From positions 1 through 64,000 of the forward strand of contig SAXG01000074.1 of assembly GCA_012932865.1 (NCBI GenBank): a stretch of DNA of 64,000 nt. The letters run 5' to 3'. The notes beneath the pieces are model-generated. The model worked only from the letters and a program-made list of their open reading frames with translations. It ran no database searches and was not told where the DNA came from. Below are positions 1 through 11,099 of this stretch, one piece after another. The position numbers were made by a program, and so were the translations under genes. This DNA is from Amylostereum areolatum (taxonomy: Eukaryota > Basidiomycota > Agaricomycetes > Russulales > Stereaceae). Each line of letters begins with the position of its first letter. Positions within the stretch are counted from its first letter, which is position 1.

Positions 1-652
1 TCCCAAGCACCTTCAGTCGAGCCTGACGAGGCCTGATATTCTGCCGCTGTATGTCGGAGTGAAGTGGGCATTGAAAGCTAATCGTCAACCATAAGCTTAG
101 CTCGTGAGCATCGTGGAACACATCGTACCGCCAGAGAGGAAAAGAAAAAGGGGTATAAGGCTCACGTCGGATTGTGGAGCTCCTGTCGACCTTCCGGCAA
201 GACATGACCAAGCAACATGTAATCTCTGCCCACGCGAGGCTGTGAAAAAGACCGAATATTATCAGGTCATCCACGCGATAAGCAAGGTTGTCGCAACGCA
301 TGACGCCTATACAGCTTCGCGGGCCCTTGGGAGAAGATGATACTAGGTAATGTGGTCGAGCCCAGACGCGGTTTGTTCCGATTGCAGCCACGTTCGGGAC
401 GGAAAGCGTGCGGGTCAGGAAATATTCAGGGTTGTAGTGGATGAAGGTGGACCCCATCGCGACCACCGAATGGAAGGGTAGAAAATCAGACAATGGCTTC
501 GTGAGTGCACGTGCGATGCAGAGGCTTACTCCTGCAGGGCATGCGAAACCGGCGATGATGATTCGGACGGGCAACCACGCGAGCGGCAGGAAATACGACA
601 CCATGCGAGAGGCGAAGCGACTTCCTTCACCAACGAGGGTCTGTGGCAGCAT
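1..652 (-). CDS. Partial open reading frame running off the left edge, function unknown
   Basis: On the minus strand an ATG at 652 opens a frame of 217 codons with no stop before the window edge; an in-frame TGA lies nine bases upstream of that ATG. The frame starts with a hydrophobic stretch (residues about 17-36, containing SYFLPLAWLPVRIIIAGF) and further apolar patches, so a membrane protein is possible. Such a long stop-free run is unlikely by chance at this base composition, but I recognise no family, and splice sites upstream (the frame around 526-798 encodes another plausible segment) are unresolved. It may be an exon of a larger gene whose remainder lies outside the window, or a chance frame. 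Confidence 0.35.
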   Translation of the reverse strand, partial: MLPQTLVGEGSRFASRMVSYFLPLAWLPVRIIIAGFACPAGVSLCIARALTKPLSDFLPFHSVVAMGSTFIHYNPEYFLTRTLSVPNVAAIGTNRVWARPHYLVSSSPKGPRSCIGVMRCDNLAYRVDDLIIFGLFHSLAWAEITCCLVMSCRKVDRSSTIRREPYTPFSFPLWRYDVFHDAHELSLWLTISFQCPLHSDIQRQNIRPRQARLKVLG

Positions 653-3600
653 AAAGTTTCAGAAGGGATGCGCACATGAGGGCCAAAACGAACCAGGTCA
701 AGGCAGCTTTTCCAGCGTTTCCAGCGGCATCGGAGAATCTTGATCTGGCCACGCTCCTCCAACTCGGACACAAGCTTCGCGACGAGCGGCGGGGTCATGA
801 GGATGTAGAACGGATCCTACGGTGAGGCGGTGCCCACGGTCTCGCTGACGGAGACCGTGAGATTAAGTGACTCTTCCTGAGTGACTCTTCGACGGGATCT
901 CTGATGTGCCTTGGGAGGCGCAACGTGGTTGGAAGATGTTTCTGTGCTTCGGTGTCCAACAGCTCGGTCGTTGCGACCAGCTTCATCGACGTCCTTCTGC
1001 TGGCGGGTGTGCCAATCACAAGGCAGCCGGACCGATCCCTTGGGTGAAAAGGGTACTTATTTGGTCCACGAAGACGAGCACGGTGAGGAGAACGGGAAAA
1101 TGCCGCAGCACGTGGAAAGCTGCAGAGATAAGTTCGTAGTCCGAGGATATAGTTTGTGGTACGTGAATCTGGGGCCTCGATGATGGGATTACAACGGGCG
1201 AAGCAGTAGGAAGTGATGATATCAAGCGTAGCAGACCGGTACGCCCGTCGAAGGTCCCACGGCTTTCCAGCGTCTCGTAAGGAAGTAATTTGGAGATTGA
1301 GCGCTTCATCAGGGAATGACTGAGATAAACATTGCGAGTTGAGTGCTGGATAGAGCTTACTTGCGCGTTATAAACGTGTTCAAGCTGAGGATCGCACGTG
1401 CGGGAAAAGGGGCTTATCACATCGCGTCGCGTCTTGATCTACGAAGGTCAACATGCATAAGGAGGACTCGTCTTGATGAAGGGCTAGGTATGATTTGGGG
1501 TCTTTCGAACCTGTTTCCGTTCAACATAGATGTCGTTTGTACGCATGGGGTCATCGAAGTGAAGTGAAGTTTGAATGACTTCAAAAGGACTTCGATGCGG
1601 ATAGGGAAAAACGTACATCGTTGGGTCCAATCCTACGACAGGTCCTAATGAAAGTTTGTCAGTTCAGCCGGTAACATTGTAGGTGGCGAACACGTACACG
1701 TATCGCTGTGTAAACTCTACCAAGTGCTCGACTAGCTTCCGTCTTCCACACGTCGTAGTACGTCGTATACCAGTACGTCGCTGGCTGCAAGTTTGGACCC
1801 TGGGAAGGAGAAAGGGCGATGGAAGAAAAAGCCGCTTTGCTATGAACCAGAGGACGCTGCCAACGAGCAAGCTGAACGACGGTCTGCGGGATTAGAACGG
1901 CATGATCACGGAGAATGAAGAGAGGGCGTACCCCGGCGAAGAGGAGACGGCCCTTTTATGTTGCACCGGCGCTAAGATGCCATCATAAGCACGTTGGGAA
2001 CGAAAGGGAACGAACAGGACGGCTTAGAGATAATTGTAACTGACAGAAGATGCACTCTTTCCGTGCGATAATAACCCATATCAGGCGCATGTCCGGTCTA
2101 GAGGGCTGACATGTCCTCGCTACTCCTGGGCCTGAGGCCTGAGATTAGTGTCAGGAGTGCTAAGTCGACGCAAGCAGCAGTAGTCATTGCCGAACACCAA
2201 AAGCATAATTTCGTACTGATAGGTGCACATCGGCAGAATAGGATGAATGGATTACTGATCGAGAATATAAAAAGGTGACACGTTAGAAGACTCATACTAC
2301 AGTGCCATCGCGAGTCGTTTTCTGGAGCGCCCTTCCACCGACCGAGACTCCATCGCGTAAGAGCTTAGAGTGACTCGTCGCATCTTCAGGTCTGAACTGA
2401 GGCATTGAAAGAGTGACTATGGCGTACAGAAGGTCTACAACTGGATCGTCGAAAAAATTGGTCAAAAGCGCAACTGCTGCTCCGACGGAAAGCAAGGCTT
2501 CTGCTGAGTGCCATCACGCCGCGCACGTGGACGGAGTCGGAACCACGGATGAAAAATCGGCATTCAAGTTTGCAAGAGGGTGTGGCACAGTAATAGGGGC
2601 ACAACACAAGAATAGGGCGACGTATAGCTGTGAGACTGGGTTCACGGACAAACTGTAAAAGAGGTGACGCATCAGAGCTGTGCTGAAAGAGAACAAAACG
2701 AGACAGACAACGCACGCTCGATTTATGGGCCACCGCACAAGCTGCCGTCCAGAGGCCGGTTGACCGAATATCGAAAGGCGATTTAAAACATTGATTTGAC
2801 CTGTAGAACGATCGTAACATTATCGAGGCGCCACCCGCGCTGGCAGCAGGAGTACTTACCCTCTCAAATCATCAACATGCGCGCACGACCACAGGCAAAA
2901 CAGCAGCGTTGCTGCAATGAGGTACATTCCATGAGATGCCCCTACGCCCAATCGCCTGGTAGCTTCTGTATATGGATGAAAGAACGTCAGGTGGATTCCC
3001 GAGTCAGTGGAGTTGGGGAGCAGACTCGATGATATGATGACCTCGCCTCTCAAACCCTCAAATGTCGTTTTGATGGCAGCGACTAATTACCCCGAGACGA
3101 AAACACACGAACCAATACACATGGAAACTAGACAGAGCAAAACATGTCAGTTGACGCCTTTCTGAAAACCAGCCCGCAACGGTACCAACGTAGCCAACTA
3201 CCTGGCCAATCAGTTACGGGGATCAAAAGAAATTAACAATGTGAAAATCACAGAACTGGAAAGAGGAGCACAAAAACCTGCAGATCAGAGCGTTAGAAAG
3301 AGGACGGGGCGTTGTTTTTTGTCGGAATAACGCACGAAGACCACGAGGGAGCCATCTCCACATGTGTTCTTTCCGATGACTGGGACGAAACGTTGATAAG
3401 GAAGAGGGAAAGGGACAGCAAGCATCTAATGCGCACATCTCCAAATCCGATACAGGAAAAAACAGCTGGACTGGAAGCGCGACCAATCCCTAAGTTCGTC
3501 CAGTATGAGAGCGATCGCGAACGTGAGATCCAAAAGTTTCTGGAAAAACCCACAGAGAAGATCCCTGCCCATAGGTAGTCCCTACACTGAAAATGAGCGA

Positions 3601-4657
3601 CGCGGTTAAAGTCCTGGCACTGTGTACACCGTACCGTGATCATGAGAAGGCCAACCCCGGAGTACTAATTGTCACCCCGCTAAAGTCACATCAGCGAGGC
3701 GATAGGTTCTCTGAAATGATTGCGAACCTCCTTTGATGATGAAAACCAAGTGACGGTATCCATAAGCCTTCGAAGAGTGTTAGCCAGACGATCCAAGACG
3801 ATATGATGCTGGTCGTCACCAAAGATGAACCACCTGGAAACACAGTCGATTCGACTCATCAGGCGCTGTGGGAGCTGGGAAGCCAGATACACGTACTAGG
3901 AGTTTGAGCGGTAGCCGATCTTGGCGGTGGTGGCTTGGGAAAACTATAAGCGATTGTCAAGCTGGCTAGAAACGAGCGAAGATTACTGGACGAAGTATAA
4001 GAATCTAAGGGACGCAAGATTAGTAAGGCCACTATGCTATCTTACGCAGAGAGACTGTTACGTTTGCATGCATGTAATCGCGTAAAGGCCCGTCGTCACG
4101 ATGAGCGCAACATACTCGTACAGGGAGATCGAAATATCGGCGGCCGAGGACGGCATGCTAGTGACTGGAAAACGATTCACACCAATGAGTGATTCGAGGA
4201 AAATAGCAAAGGACGTACATACTGAAAGTGCAAGACTAAAGACGACAGCGGTTGCTCGGCGAAAAGGTTCGCACCGGAATGGCGTCTACGACGGTTTTGG
4301 TGCTAAAAAACGGGGTATCCTTACTTATAGTATCCGCGTTCAGCGCTACTGTGCGAGTCATGCATCATGGAGATAGTGGCATCCATGATGCCACAGGCTA
4401 CAGCACCCCGAAGATAGATGGGACGATCTTCATAGAGTCCATCTCGTGCGCTTCTGATTTTCTGATGTCTCAGTGCAGCGTGGCAGAACACCTTTCTTGG
4501 GTAAGAAGATGAGACAGATTGAGATTGAGACTCTGGGAAAAACACGCATGCGCACCAGGTTCCACGCCACGGGCAGGATGGATCACGTTGACTTGAAGAT
4601 GATTCGAAACTCTCACAAGTCCGCATCTCTCTCAATCCAGTAAAAACCATTCCAGAT
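653..4657. other. Gene-poor stretch, no supported gene
   Basis: About 4 kb with only short overlapping frames in all six phases and no recognisable domain. Short frames on the minus strand at 795-1420 include a hydrophobic segment but join by no convincing splice sites. A small direct repeat around TACGTCGTA is visible near 1750-1785. I see no tRNA, transposon end or long gene here. It may be decayed sequence. Confidence 0.4.
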
Positions 4658-4770
4658 ATGCAGTTTACCTTGGTCCTCGTCTTCCTTATTGGAATTGCCT
4701 CGCCATGCTACTCTTGACAATCAGTGAGATTGGCGAGCTTCATTGTGGACTGGATTTGGATGTGGTGTGA
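4658..4770 (+). pseudogene. Decayed tandem copy of the small secreted peptide gene
   Basis: An ATG at 4658 starts a 19-residue hydrophobic leader (MQFTLVLVFLIGIAS, then a TGA at 4715-4717) that resembles the leader of the intact gene at 5041, and the preceding bases CCAGA-TATG are also shared. Downstream, at 4743-4770, the reading HCGLDLDVV-stop matches the start of the intact second exon (GCGPDDLD). The leader frame is closed by a stop before any usable intron donor and the second exon ends early. It reads as a duplicated and broken copy, 383 bp upstream of the intact one. Because both pieces are short the relationship is likely rather than certain. Confidence 0.45.
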
Positions 4771-4975
4771 CGCTTGTTGCGTTCCCCGTCGGGATTGAGG
4801 GTGATGCCCGTTCGCCGTCTATTGGGAGCAGATACAGAACCTTGAGCTAGCCCACTGATCAGACGTGGACCAGAGAAACCGTAGCGGCACAGATTCGTAT
4901 TGTTAGGTTCGATTTCGTACCGGTTTGAGGAAGTCGCCTTGTGCCTCAAAATAAGGCGTTGATGCCGTGCTGAGC

Positions 4976-4983
4976 TATATAAG
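4976..4983 (+). promoter_or_regulatory. TATA box of the small secreted peptide gene
   Basis: TATATAAG lies 58 bp upstream of the ATG at 5041, a normal spacing for a fungal TATA promoter with a short 5' leader. It supports the idea that the tiny gene downstream is expressed. Confidence 0.5.
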
Positions 4984-5040
4984 TGGCAAAGTGCGTTCGG
5001 CGGTTCGCTATCACCCTCGAGCCAGAAATCCTCCAGAAAT

Positions 5041-5248
5041 ATGCACTTCACCTTCATCCTCGTCCTCCTTCTCGGCTTCGTTGCCGCCGCACCACAGCCA
5101 GTGAAACGTCCGTATATCTTCCTATCTGTGACCCTTTACAAAGCAGTTAAACCAGCATAACTCCCTAGGTGGCTGTGGACCCGATGATCTTGATTCGCCA
5201 CTGGAATCTGACGGCCTCGAGAGCCTATGCGAGGCGGGCATGTTCTGA
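5041..5248 (+). CDS. Small secreted Kex2-type peptide precursor (48 aa), candidate RiPP precursor
   Basis: Two exons (5041-5107, 5169-5248) flank a 61 nt GT-AG intron and give a 48-residue product. Residues 1-17 form a clean signal peptide (MHFTFILVLLLGFVAAA), followed by the short pro-segment PQPVKR, whose KR is a Kex2 site created exactly at the splice junction. The remaining 25 residues begin GCGPDDLDSPLESDGLE and contain two cysteines (25 and 43); they are acidic and lack Tyr and Trp. Unspliced, the frame would end soon after the intron start with no KR-bounded cysteine peptide. A TATA box lies 58 bp upstream and a broken paralogue 383 bp upstream. The two UstYa-family genes begin 760 bp downstream on the same strand, which is the reason to suspect a ribosomal peptide precursor. 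Otherwise it could be an ordinary small secreted protein; I know no homologue. Confidence 0.6.
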
Positions 5249-6009
5249 AACGAATCTCAGTCAGTGCGTTGGGGCAGATTCGTGCCCGTTTAGCTTATAC
5301 TCACGTCCGTGTGGGGATAGAACCCATAAAAATATGGGAGGAAGTGTTACGTTCATACGTTCATAAGTAACCGCGGCTTCTGGGCGGTCTAAACTTGAAG
5401 TTGGTGCGCGGTGTACGATACGACTCGGCAGAGTGTCAATGACATGCTTGGTTATGCGCCGCCTTCTATAAGATTATTTGTAAGATATGTATCCAATCCA
5501 GTCTGTTCATAAACACGTACATACTGGACAGCTTTGTGAACCGAGCGGACGTTTCGTGATATGCCTGAGGACGGACACCGTCGGACAGAAGACGGAGTCG
5601 TGTGAAGCGCGGCGCCAGCGCCGGGAAAGGCCGAGCGGCGATATTGACAGCCTGTCATTCGCAGCGCTCATAATCTGCTTCCACCGACCGACAAAACGGT
5701 CTTCAACTTTCCAGTCATACCCGTCCCAGGCCGCTGAGGCCTGAGGTTCTTATCTATTCCGATCAACGCGCGCGGTCCAACTCCCAGTGAGATGGAAGTC
5801 CTCTGCCACGACAGATCAAGTGTTCAACCAATACAAGTGACCTTCGCACATGGTCTCTCCTGCCTTCTACATCGCCATAGATTTGACTAGCAGGGTACTC
5901 TCAGGAGAGAAGATGGTCCACAGGTAAGTACGTATACACCGAGTCTTGGGTGTCTCTATCGGCTCAGAGCTTGTCGTCCCAGGTTTGCCAGTCGTCTCTC
6001 CAGCCCAAC
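5249..6009. other. Spacer between the peptide gene and the first UstYa-type gene
   Basis: About 760 bp with no supported gene. It must carry the 3' end of the peptide gene and the promoter of the UstYa-type gene; no clear TATA box is visible. Short frames near 5450-5740 show no family features. Confidence 0.5.
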
Positions 6010-6689
6010 ATGCGTCCTCTGTATGCCTGCGGTTTCGCGTTGACATGCTTGGTCGCCTTGAACGCCCTCGCAACATATCTTCTATACAAAGATCCAAAGG
6101 CCAGCTCTCCAGCTCGCCAATACAGTACGTGGAGGAGTTTTTAAATCCAACGATTTGCGCTCATGGCCTGAAAGCATATGTTGGCGATGACTATCCCGAG
6201 CTCTGGCCTCTTCCGCCCACTCCTCCCGTCACGCTCGTCGTTGAGGAACCTGTCCATCTCCCCATTCTAGGACCTGATGCACGACAAGAATGGGCCTCAA
6301 CGTCGCCAAAGGGCATTTCCTACATTCGCATCGGACCTGAGCATCGCGCATTCGCGGTGACCATGCTCCACGAACTTCATTGCCTCCGTTTGATGCGCGC
6401 AGGCCTCGCTGGAGATTACAGGCCCGCAAGCCAGGAGCACTTCGCGCACTGCCTCAACTATATCCGCCAAATGATCCTTTGCTCCCCAGACCTCACCTTG
6501 GAACCTGCGAACGTGCTCGAACGGGATTTCGACGCGGAGAGGTCGGGAGGTACGCATGTGTGTCGGGATTGGCGACAGGTTTATGATGTGATGGATGATA
6601 ATTGGACGAAGTGGGTGGATTTGCGGACGGCGTTTACGAACGCTTCGGGAACGGGACACGCGATCACACCCAGCGTCTTGCCCGGTTGA
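6010..6689 (+). CDS. UstYa-family (DUF3328) protein, intact motifs
   Basis: Exons 6010-6124 and 6175-6689 (50 nt intron) give 209 residues, the usual size. An N-terminal membrane segment (about residues 6-25) is followed by TYVGDDYPELWPLP, the typical opening of the domain, which reads through only when the intron is removed. Both HxxHC motifs are complete: HELHC at 104-108 and HFAHC at 127-131, then LNYIRQMILC and HVCRDWRQVYD. Members of this family act in fungal peptide biosynthesis; UstYa and UstYb are required for oxidative cyclisation of ustiloxin precursors. I chose the ATG at 6010 because the longer upstream frame lacks the membrane anchor. Neighbours are a KR-bearing secreted peptide and a second family member, all on the plus strand. 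Substrate is unknown. Confidence 0.85.
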
Positions 6690-6876
6690 TTTTGGAACTC
6701 AAGGCCGTGTATTCCTGGACTCCTTCTGATTCTCCCAGACACGTATAACAGAAATAGAAATGGGCGTATCAATATCACACTTCCACCGGCAGCCTCAAAA
6801 ATCCGATTGACAAGGCCCCAGCGCCTCGCTCTGAGTCGCGTCGTGCAGAATCCTCAGGCTCGCCATCGAGTCGACC

Positions 6877-7473
6877 ATGAACTACCCTCCGACTCCACGC
6901 CTTTTCGTCATATGCGTAATCCTGTTGACGGGTATGCTAGCTACGATATACACTTCCTATGGCCGAAATACTACAAGTTCTGACATATGTGAGTATGCAT
7001 TTCCTCTCCGAAACTCGTGTAAAAGACTCACCAGTCGGTCAGGCATCGCGCATGACGGCACCTCACTCACTTGGGATATTGGCCCCGTCCCTCAGGCCAC
7101 GATGTATTTCGAAGAGTCCGTGCACTACAAATCCAACTCCTCTGCATCCGACGACGAGTGGGGCCATCTGATTCCTGACAACGGCGGTCTCGTCTACACC
7201 GGCAGCGACCGCGAGCCGTCCATGCTGTCGTTGTTCCACCAGCTACGCTGTCTGGATATCATGCGACGAACGTACGCACAACGAAACCCGCCTGGATCCC
7301 TCGAGCGGCACTGCCTGAACTACATACGGCAGATGGTGCTCTGTCGGAGGGATACGAGGCTGGAGCCGGTGATTGCTATCGATGGCCCCCACACAGTGCA
7401 GCCGTGGGGAGCTGTCACCTGCACTGACTGGAGAAGGGTGTACGAAGCCCACAAGGACAACGTACGGGGGTAA
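6877..7473 (+). CDS. UstYa-family (DUF3328) paralogue with degenerate HxxHC motifs
   Basis: Exons 6877-6988 and 7043-7473 (54 nt intron) give 180 residues. A signal-anchor (about residues 9-26) precedes a domain that aligns with the upstream gene: QATMYFEESVHY matches its PVTLVVEEPVHL, and both end in a CxDWRxVY block. The two signature motifs are changed: the first is HQLRC (103-107, second His replaced by Arg) and the second is LERHC (first His replaced by Leu); the YxGDDYP opening is also lost. The fold is clearly shared but the metal or redox site may differ, as in family members thought to work as partners or with other chemistry. The gene starts 187 bp after the first one ends. The C-terminus could be extended if the GTACGG near 7463 is used as a donor. 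Confidence 0.75.
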   Translation: MNYPPTPRLFVICVILLTGMLATIYTSYGRNTTSSDICEYAFPLRNSCKRLTSRSGIAHDGTSLTWDIGPVPQATMYFEESVHYKSNSSASDDEWGHLIPDNGGLVYTGSDREPSMLSLFHQLRCLDIMRRTYAQRNPPGSLERHCLNYIRQMVLCRRDTRLEPVIAIDGPHTVQPWGAVTCTDWRRVYEAHKDNVRG

Positions 7474-8027
7474 CATCTCCATATCTCTGTTGACGGTAAG
7501 CTCCCCGTTTATTTCCGGTCCTTTTCCGTCAACTCATCACCCGTCCTTTCGACAGACGGTTTGATATCAAAGCCAGCGTCGTGGCACCGCGCCCCTCCGG
7601 CTTCTGCAGCTATATAAATTCTATCGAGAACTTCTCGTCCACCTGACTCGCACCGGCATTCCGTATCACAGGCTATCTATCCGACCAATTAAATCACTAT
7701 TCTCATCCAACATGAGCATGGTGATGTTGATGAAAAGCAGCATGTACCCCAAAACCATGAATGTATGAACGCGTGAACCACAGCCGTAAAATAATATCCA
7801 CGCATCAATGTGCTCAGTCACTGGACACAAACATGAAGTCGCGTATCTGTTCCTTAGGAAGATACCTACAGGAGATTCCCATGAGCTCCTTGAGGCGCTG
7901 CAATGCAACAAGCCTTCTCTTTCCCCGGCTATGTTCAAGAATGCCGCACAGCCCTGAGCGTTTCGATTTTCTAGCATCTGCCGTCTCTTCTCACGTCAGG
8001 TGGGTCGCAGCATTGCTCTCTCCTCCC
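7474..8027. other. Spacer upstream of the membrane protein gene
   Basis: About 550 bp. A TATA-like element CTATATAAATT lies near 7610-7620 and an ATG at 7712 follows, which can be spliced with a GTATGA donor into the frame of the next gene, so the 8028 gene may have a longer 5' end than annotated. No separate gene is supported. Confidence 0.35.
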
Positions 8028-9040
8028 ATGCCTCTCCAGACCTCGTACGAACTTCTTCCGGCTACCGACACAGACGAGAGGGGCGAATGGGACGCTCCAA
8101 GCCTTGGCCACCCCCACCGGCGGCGCGACAAAGGTTCAGTCTATTACTTACGCTCTTGTCATCCACGCCCTCATCGTGCTTTCTTGCGTATCCGCAGAGT
8201 ATCATAAACACGACCCGGAGACGCGCTCCGCGATGTACTGGGCGTTCGCCGCCGCGCTGCTATGTTCTCTACTCAACATCACGGTTATTGGGTACAAATC
8301 CATCGACTGGAAACTATCCACCGCAGCGCCACAACAAGTAGAATATGCGAGTACCTACATGGGATTGGACAAAACCTATCGCGACCCGGCTGCCCCGCCC
8401 CTCCCGCCCATTACGAGCTTTCCCGTCGTGATAGCACAAACGAACGCATCTAGGCCCCATGCCGTGTCCGTCGACACGCATCGCACCCTATCCAGGTTCG
8501 GGACTTTCTATCCTGAAGATCGCCGCGTATTACTTTCCTCGACGGTGCGTGTGGTCCTCCCCGCTGCTTCCTTCATACGGTCTGAACATACCGCAGGAGT
8601 CCACCTTCGTCCAGTTCTGGGCGGGCGATTTTGGGATGGAACGATGCGCGCTGAAGGCGGTCTTTCCGTCTTCTGACCTGGAGACTGCAGACACCTTTCC
8701 GTTCGGAGGATCCAGCGCGGCGTCCGTCGAAATCTGGAAGGTCCGTGTCGAGCGTCCGCTCGATGTCCACACCTTATCGCACGCAAACCGCCCCTCTCGA
8801 CAAAGCCTCTTCGCGTCGTGGGACCTAAAGCCGAACCAAACACTCGAATCGCCCGAGTTCTCCTGTCCATCGAGCACGTTCCAGACCTTCGAGATGGCTT
8901 GCAGCGACTGTCGCGTCGATTTTAGGCAGACCCCAGCAGAGAAGAATTTAGGTGTGCATTATGTTCCCACTTCATCCGCGGGGTAGAGACTGACAAAATT
9001 GTGAACAGGTTTCTGGTTGGTTCAGCGGACCTCGATTTAA
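8028..9040 (+). CDS. Uncharacterised single-pass membrane protein (But2-like C-terminal region, tentative)
   Basis: Four exons (8028-8133, 8198-8544, 8597-8951, 9009-9040) give 279 residues, with every junction GT-AG and the total an exact multiple of three. The product has a short cytosolic head beginning MPLQTSYELLPATDTDE, one membrane segment (YWAFAAALLCSLLNITVIGY, about residues 48-67) and a large extracellular or lumenal part with FGMERC, CPSSTFQTFEMAC, CRVDF and the ending GFWLVQRTSI. This layout and these conserved blocks are familiar from numerous uncharacterised agaricomycete proteins, sometimes labelled But2 C-terminal; no function is established. The paired cysteines suggest disulfides. 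It sits on the same strand just after the UstYa-type pair and may be part of the same group, but such genes are also common alone. Confidence 0.65.
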
Positions 9041-9189
9041 TACTACACGACCTGCATGTTATTGTTACAGTGTGCTGTACGCTGAACTGGGGCTTTCGAA
9101 TACATTTCACGGGGGCGACGCATCCACCGCGTGGCTCAACCCTGAGTATGCTTTGGCACGCGTCTTCCACGTCCACAACCTATCGACAG

Positions 9190-11099
9190 ATACCATCGTG
9201 TCAGTATCGACCCTCGGTGAAAAAGACCATGAAAGAAACTCGCTTCTTTTCTGCGCGGCAGTGCTTCACATGGTCGACTGGTCCTTGCCCACCGGTACCT
9301 CGTCTTTTATTCAGATGCCAATTCCCTAGGGATGCGTGGAGAAGGTCGAGTCCTCGAGGATAGATATCCCTGAAGACCTGCGCCATGTGAGCGAATATAT
9401 AGATGGGAAAGACAGGAGGACATACCAGGCCCGACGGTAACGATTGTACCCTCTTCAGTGGCGTATGCCGATCGAAGCTGAAGGATTCATGAAAATCTAT
9501 CCAGCCAGAATCTAATCAGCCCTACCCTCAACAAACATACCCACAATACACGCACCGATCCCGACCGAATGCGTCAGGCAGTGCGGAGGAGCACGCGCTT
9601 GAGCACACATTTGTCCACGTCCAACCTAAACCACTTGGGCTCCGTTGGACAGAGAGCACGACGGTGTAGAGCTCGCGTTGAGCAAGGGTGAACGTCGTCC
9701 GGGTTAAACTGCGTCTTTTTTAAGGGGGGATTAACCAATAAACGACCGGGCACGTACATATGCCTGGAGCTGTATTCAGAGCCGGTGTCGATAAGCACGG
9801 GTGCCCGATTCGTCAGCAGGTGGTCGAGGTTTATGTAGTTGATGACGAGCGCGTTCTCCCTGGGTTTAGTTAGCACAACACCCTCGAACATTCCGGGGAT
9901 GAGCTCACCGCCACCCGGTCACCGCGACCGCGACCTCGCATGGATTTGCGAAACACGTTGTCTGTATATAATGAGTTAGGGACACGCCTCCATGAAGGCC
10001 TATCTCAACCTACCTTCGAATGAGCCGACCGCTGATAATCCCCGCCGCGCGCATGACCTTCTGCTTGTGGACGTTCTTGTTCTCCACGGAGTCATCTTTC
10101 CCGACACCCGCCAACAAAGTTCTTCGGCAATAACTTTCCGATCGCGTCCTTGCGCTTGGATGACGAGGCGGGGGTGTAAACGTAAACGTTGCTCGTGTTC
10201 AATATGGACGATTTCAAGTCCACCCGGAACTCTTCGAGCGGGCAGATGTGGCTGGCGGCGAAAAGTGTTTGCGCGTCCAGGAAGGATATCGACGCGCCGA
10301 CCCAGATTGCTTTAGTTGACGGATCGTGGCAGGCGGAATTGAGAACCACGCGAAATCCGCGCTGGCTGCCATCTTTCTGTGCACGTCAGCCAACCATGCA
10401 CGATTGCGCGAAGGAAGGGAACAGACGTACGGAAAAATACAGCGGGCCGAGGCTCTTGGAAGCACTCAAGTCGGTCATTTGGCAGAATATGTGGCTTAAA
10501 GCCGTCGAAATCAGCAAGGAGGGATGCCAAGACGCGTCTATGCCTTCACAACATGCCTGATCGTTGGGAAAAGACAGCATCAGCGCAGAAGATGTAAGAA
10601 TGAATGGCAAACACGCACTGCTGCCCACAATCTGACCTGGTTTGCGAAACACACAGCCGTTGACCATGCTTGACTCTTGAGTTCCTCCAAGAGGTCTGCG
10701 ATATGATCCACCCGTCGTCTCTAGACTCTCTACTTAGCATGCGCCAATAGCCAGAGGGTCATATCATCTGCCTCCAGGTTTGACTGAAAACAGAGCGCTC
10801 GTCAAAACACAAGAGAGTTCGAGACTGGAGGCAACGCACTGAGAGGTGGATGGCTCAACCACGTTGGCTGACGACCAACGTGTTTGGCACGTCTTGCAAC
10901 GTCGTCTCAGCGGCGTACGCTTAGAGAGAAGAAGAGCATGAGACTTTGGCCGAAAGGATCACTTGTATGCGGATGCTCGACCGAGCGCGAGGGACGGTGG
11001 ACATCGTCGAGGTGGACAGCGGACGAAGGCAGGTCGGGAGTCAGAGGACTCGGCAACCGGCTGAGAACGCTGTGGATACAAAACGAGCAAGACAACCTC
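9190..11099 (-). pseudogene. Inverted decayed copy of the ICP55 peptidase gene
   Basis: Read on the minus strand this segment follows the intact gene at 35821-37940, introns included, so it arose by DNA duplication and not by retroposition. Matching pieces are the targeting-peptide start (MSTVPRARSSIRIQV near 11010, soon closed by a stop), the HDPSTKAIWVGAS block (10340-10230), SNVYVYTPASSSKRKDA, and the catalytic-domain start MFEGVVLTKPRENALVIN (9891 downwards), then sequence matching exons 9 and 10 down to about 9190. Stops, frameshifts and missing stretches break every exon. The 7 nt microexon of the parent is still visible (complement near 10547-10556). The copy has lost the 3' end of the gene and joins a half tRNA at its 5' side. 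Confidence 0.85.

Noticed and set aside
9072..9329. Plus-strand frame with a convincing-looking sequence (ELGLSNTFHGGD)
   Set aside because: Much of it is antisense to the ICP55 pseudogene, which explains the sequence better, and no domain matches.
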